DNA from: SIG440 sp045596485
GTDB lineage: Bacteria > Bacillota > Clostridia > Monoglobales > Monoglobaceae
Reading direction: 5' to 3'
Assembly: GCA_045596485.1 (NCBI GenBank)
Contig: JAZOCL010000059.1
Coordinates: forward strand, 1-6,313
Length of the DNA stretch: 6,313 nucleotides
How positions within the stretch are numbered: the first letter of the stretch is position 1; the number at the start of each line of letters is the position of its first letter. Position numbers and translations under genes: made by a program. The notes below the pieces were generated by a model. The model searched no databases and had not been told where the DNA came from. It was given only the letters and a program-made list of their open reading frames with translations. Below are positions 5,927-6,313 of the stretch, piece after piece.

Positions 5927-5963
5927 GCCCAGCATTGCAATTTGTAATGCTGGGCCGTGTTTT
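5927..5963 (+). terminator. Rho-independent terminator of the cyclophilin-SGNH-SLH operon
   Basis: GCCCAGCATT (5927-5936) pairs perfectly with AATGCTGGGC (5946-5955). Three further weak inner pairs are possible around a small loop. The stem is followed by CGTGTTTT. It begins 12 bases after the last stop codon of the operon. Confidence 0.85.
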
Positions 5964-6076
5964 AATACCTAAAGTCACCAACAAAAAAGGGGATGTTAAA
6001 ATAGTCCGGACCGCAAAAAGTCGGGGAAATCAAAGGATGTAGGACTTTACCTAGCATAAAATCAATTGATAATGTT

Positions 6077-6109
6077 GAAAAATTGCATCAAAGATGCAAT
6101 TTTTCTGCT
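6077..6109 (+). terminator. Strong 13-bp hairpin with A-run and T-run, terminator-like on both strands
   Basis: GAAAAATTGCATC (6077-6089) and GATGCAATTTTTC (6093-6105) pair perfectly around AAA. The A-run on the left arm and T-run on the right arm would let it act as a rho-independent terminator in either direction. No annotated gene ends just before it on either strand. The operon terminator is already at 5927-5963. Confidence 0.6.
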
Positions 6110-6130
6110 TTCTTGAGACTTTTTGCTACA

Positions 6131-6204
6131 CACAAACTTCGCCACTCGGTGTACACCAGTACACCTTCGGGTACCCCAAAGCCGCGGCTTTGTCTCAGTT
6201 TGTG
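6131..6204. repeat. 74-nt multi-palindrome element closed by an outer 8-bp stem
   Basis: The outer arms CACAAACT (6131-6138) and AGTTTGTG (6197-6204) are complementary. They enclose the hairpin GGTGTAC-ACCA-GTACACC (6148-6165), the palindrome GGGTACCC (6169-6176) and the 16-bp palindrome CAAAGCCGCGGCTTTG (6177-6192). It is GC-rich within an AT-rich gap. The layout suggests a folded RNA or a REP-like dispersed repeat. It cannot be assigned to a known class from one copy, and it has no tRNA features. Confidence 0.55.
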
Positions 6205-6239
6205 CGTTCCGAATCAATTTTACCTATCCCCAAATTGTA

Positions 6240-6282
6240 GGGCTGTTTAAAAACATCGTTTTTAAACAGCCCCTTTAGTTTT
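6240..6282 (+). terminator. 15-bp perfect hairpin followed by a T-rich tail
   Basis: GGGCTGTTTAAAAAC (6240-6254) pairs with GTTTTTAAACAGCCC (6258-6272) around ATC and is followed by CCTTTAGTTTTTG. The T-rich tail fits termination of plus-strand transcription. On the minus strand the following bases are a poor U-tract. What transcript it ends is unclear, since no plus-strand gene lies between it and the operon terminator. Confidence 0.6.
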
Positions 6283-6313
6283 TGTAATGGATTTATTTCA
6301 TATCCTTGATAGC

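Larger units (their letters stand above)
5964..6313. other. Structured intergenic region without a convincing gene
   Basis: No reading frame here has a start, a ribosome binding site and reasonable length. A frame on the minus strand is open from the right edge to a TGA at 6195-6197 but has no start codon in view. Another minus frame enters from the edge and stops at TAA 6293-6295 after six codons, too little to call a gene. The stretch holds two strong hairpins and a multi-palindrome element listed separately. It also has a weak extended -10 (TGTTAAAAT, 5994-6002) without a good -35. Confidence 0.7.

Noticed and set aside
6131..6204. tRNA-like size and cloverleaf appearance of the multi-palindrome element
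   Set aside because: The 8-bp outer stem and inner palindromes do not give D, anticodon and T arms with conserved bases. GTTCCGAATC lies outside the outer stem and has an extra base relative to a T-loop.
6060..6219. Direct repeat AATCAATT at 6060-6067 and 6212-6219 as a possible target duplication of a small mobile element
   Set aside because: No terminal inverted repeats lie just inside the copies, and an AT-rich 8-mer repeat in this gap can arise by chance.
6195..6311. Minus-strand open frame of about 38 codons entering from the right edge
   Set aside because: It has no start codon or ribosome binding site in view, runs through the 15-bp hairpin, and stops inside the palindrome element.
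5964..6313. CRISPR array suggested by repeated short motifs
   Set aside because: There are no regularly spaced identical repeats of CRISPR length; the repeated motifs are inverted arms of separate hairpins.

Overview
The window looks like a chromosomal segment of a Gram-positive, Clostridia-like Firmicute. The signs are moderate GC, strong AGGAG-type ribosome binding sites, a TTG start on ftsH, sigma-A-like promoters, an S-layer-homology (SLH) domain protein and an IS3-family (IS150-like) element end. I cannot name a genus.

Left part, minus strand (1-2986). Positions 1-141 hold the start of an insertion sequence: its terminal inverted repeat, a hairpin and the first 28 codons of a transposase OrfA that continues beyond the left edge. 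The element ends 24 bp past the stop of ispE (4-diphosphocytidyl-2-C-methyl-D-erythritol kinase, MEP isoprenoid pathway). Upstream of ispE is ftsH, the membrane-bound AAA+ zinc protease, separated from ispE by a hairpin. The ftsH start is best placed at a TTG (position 2986) behind a perfect AGGAGG.

Centre. A divergent promoter region (about 3060-3180) carries a minus-strand promoter for ftsH and a consensus plus-strand promoter (TTGACA-17-TACAAT).

Right part, plus strand (3238-5915). The plus-strand promoter appears to drive a three-gene operon: a membrane-anchored cyclophilin-type peptidyl-prolyl isomerase, a leaderless SGNH/GDSL hydrolase, and a secreted protein with an SLH region fused to a second cyclophilin domain. 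The two cyclophilin domains are close paralogues (about three quarters identical by hand count) and share a 90-bp stretch with only three synonymous differences. The first cyclophilin gene also contains a perfect internal Shine-Dalgarno and ATG that would give a soluble form without the membrane anchor. Together the genes suggest one peptidyl-prolyl isomerase activity displayed at the membrane, in the cell wall and possibly in the cytosol. A rho-independent terminator closes the operon.

Right end (5964-6313). No convincing gene is present. The stretch is unusually rich in structure: a 13-bp terminator-like hairpin, a 74-nt multi-palindrome element closed by an 8-bp outer stem, and a 15-bp perfect hairpin with a T-rich tail. 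It may hold a small RNA or a dispersed repeat.
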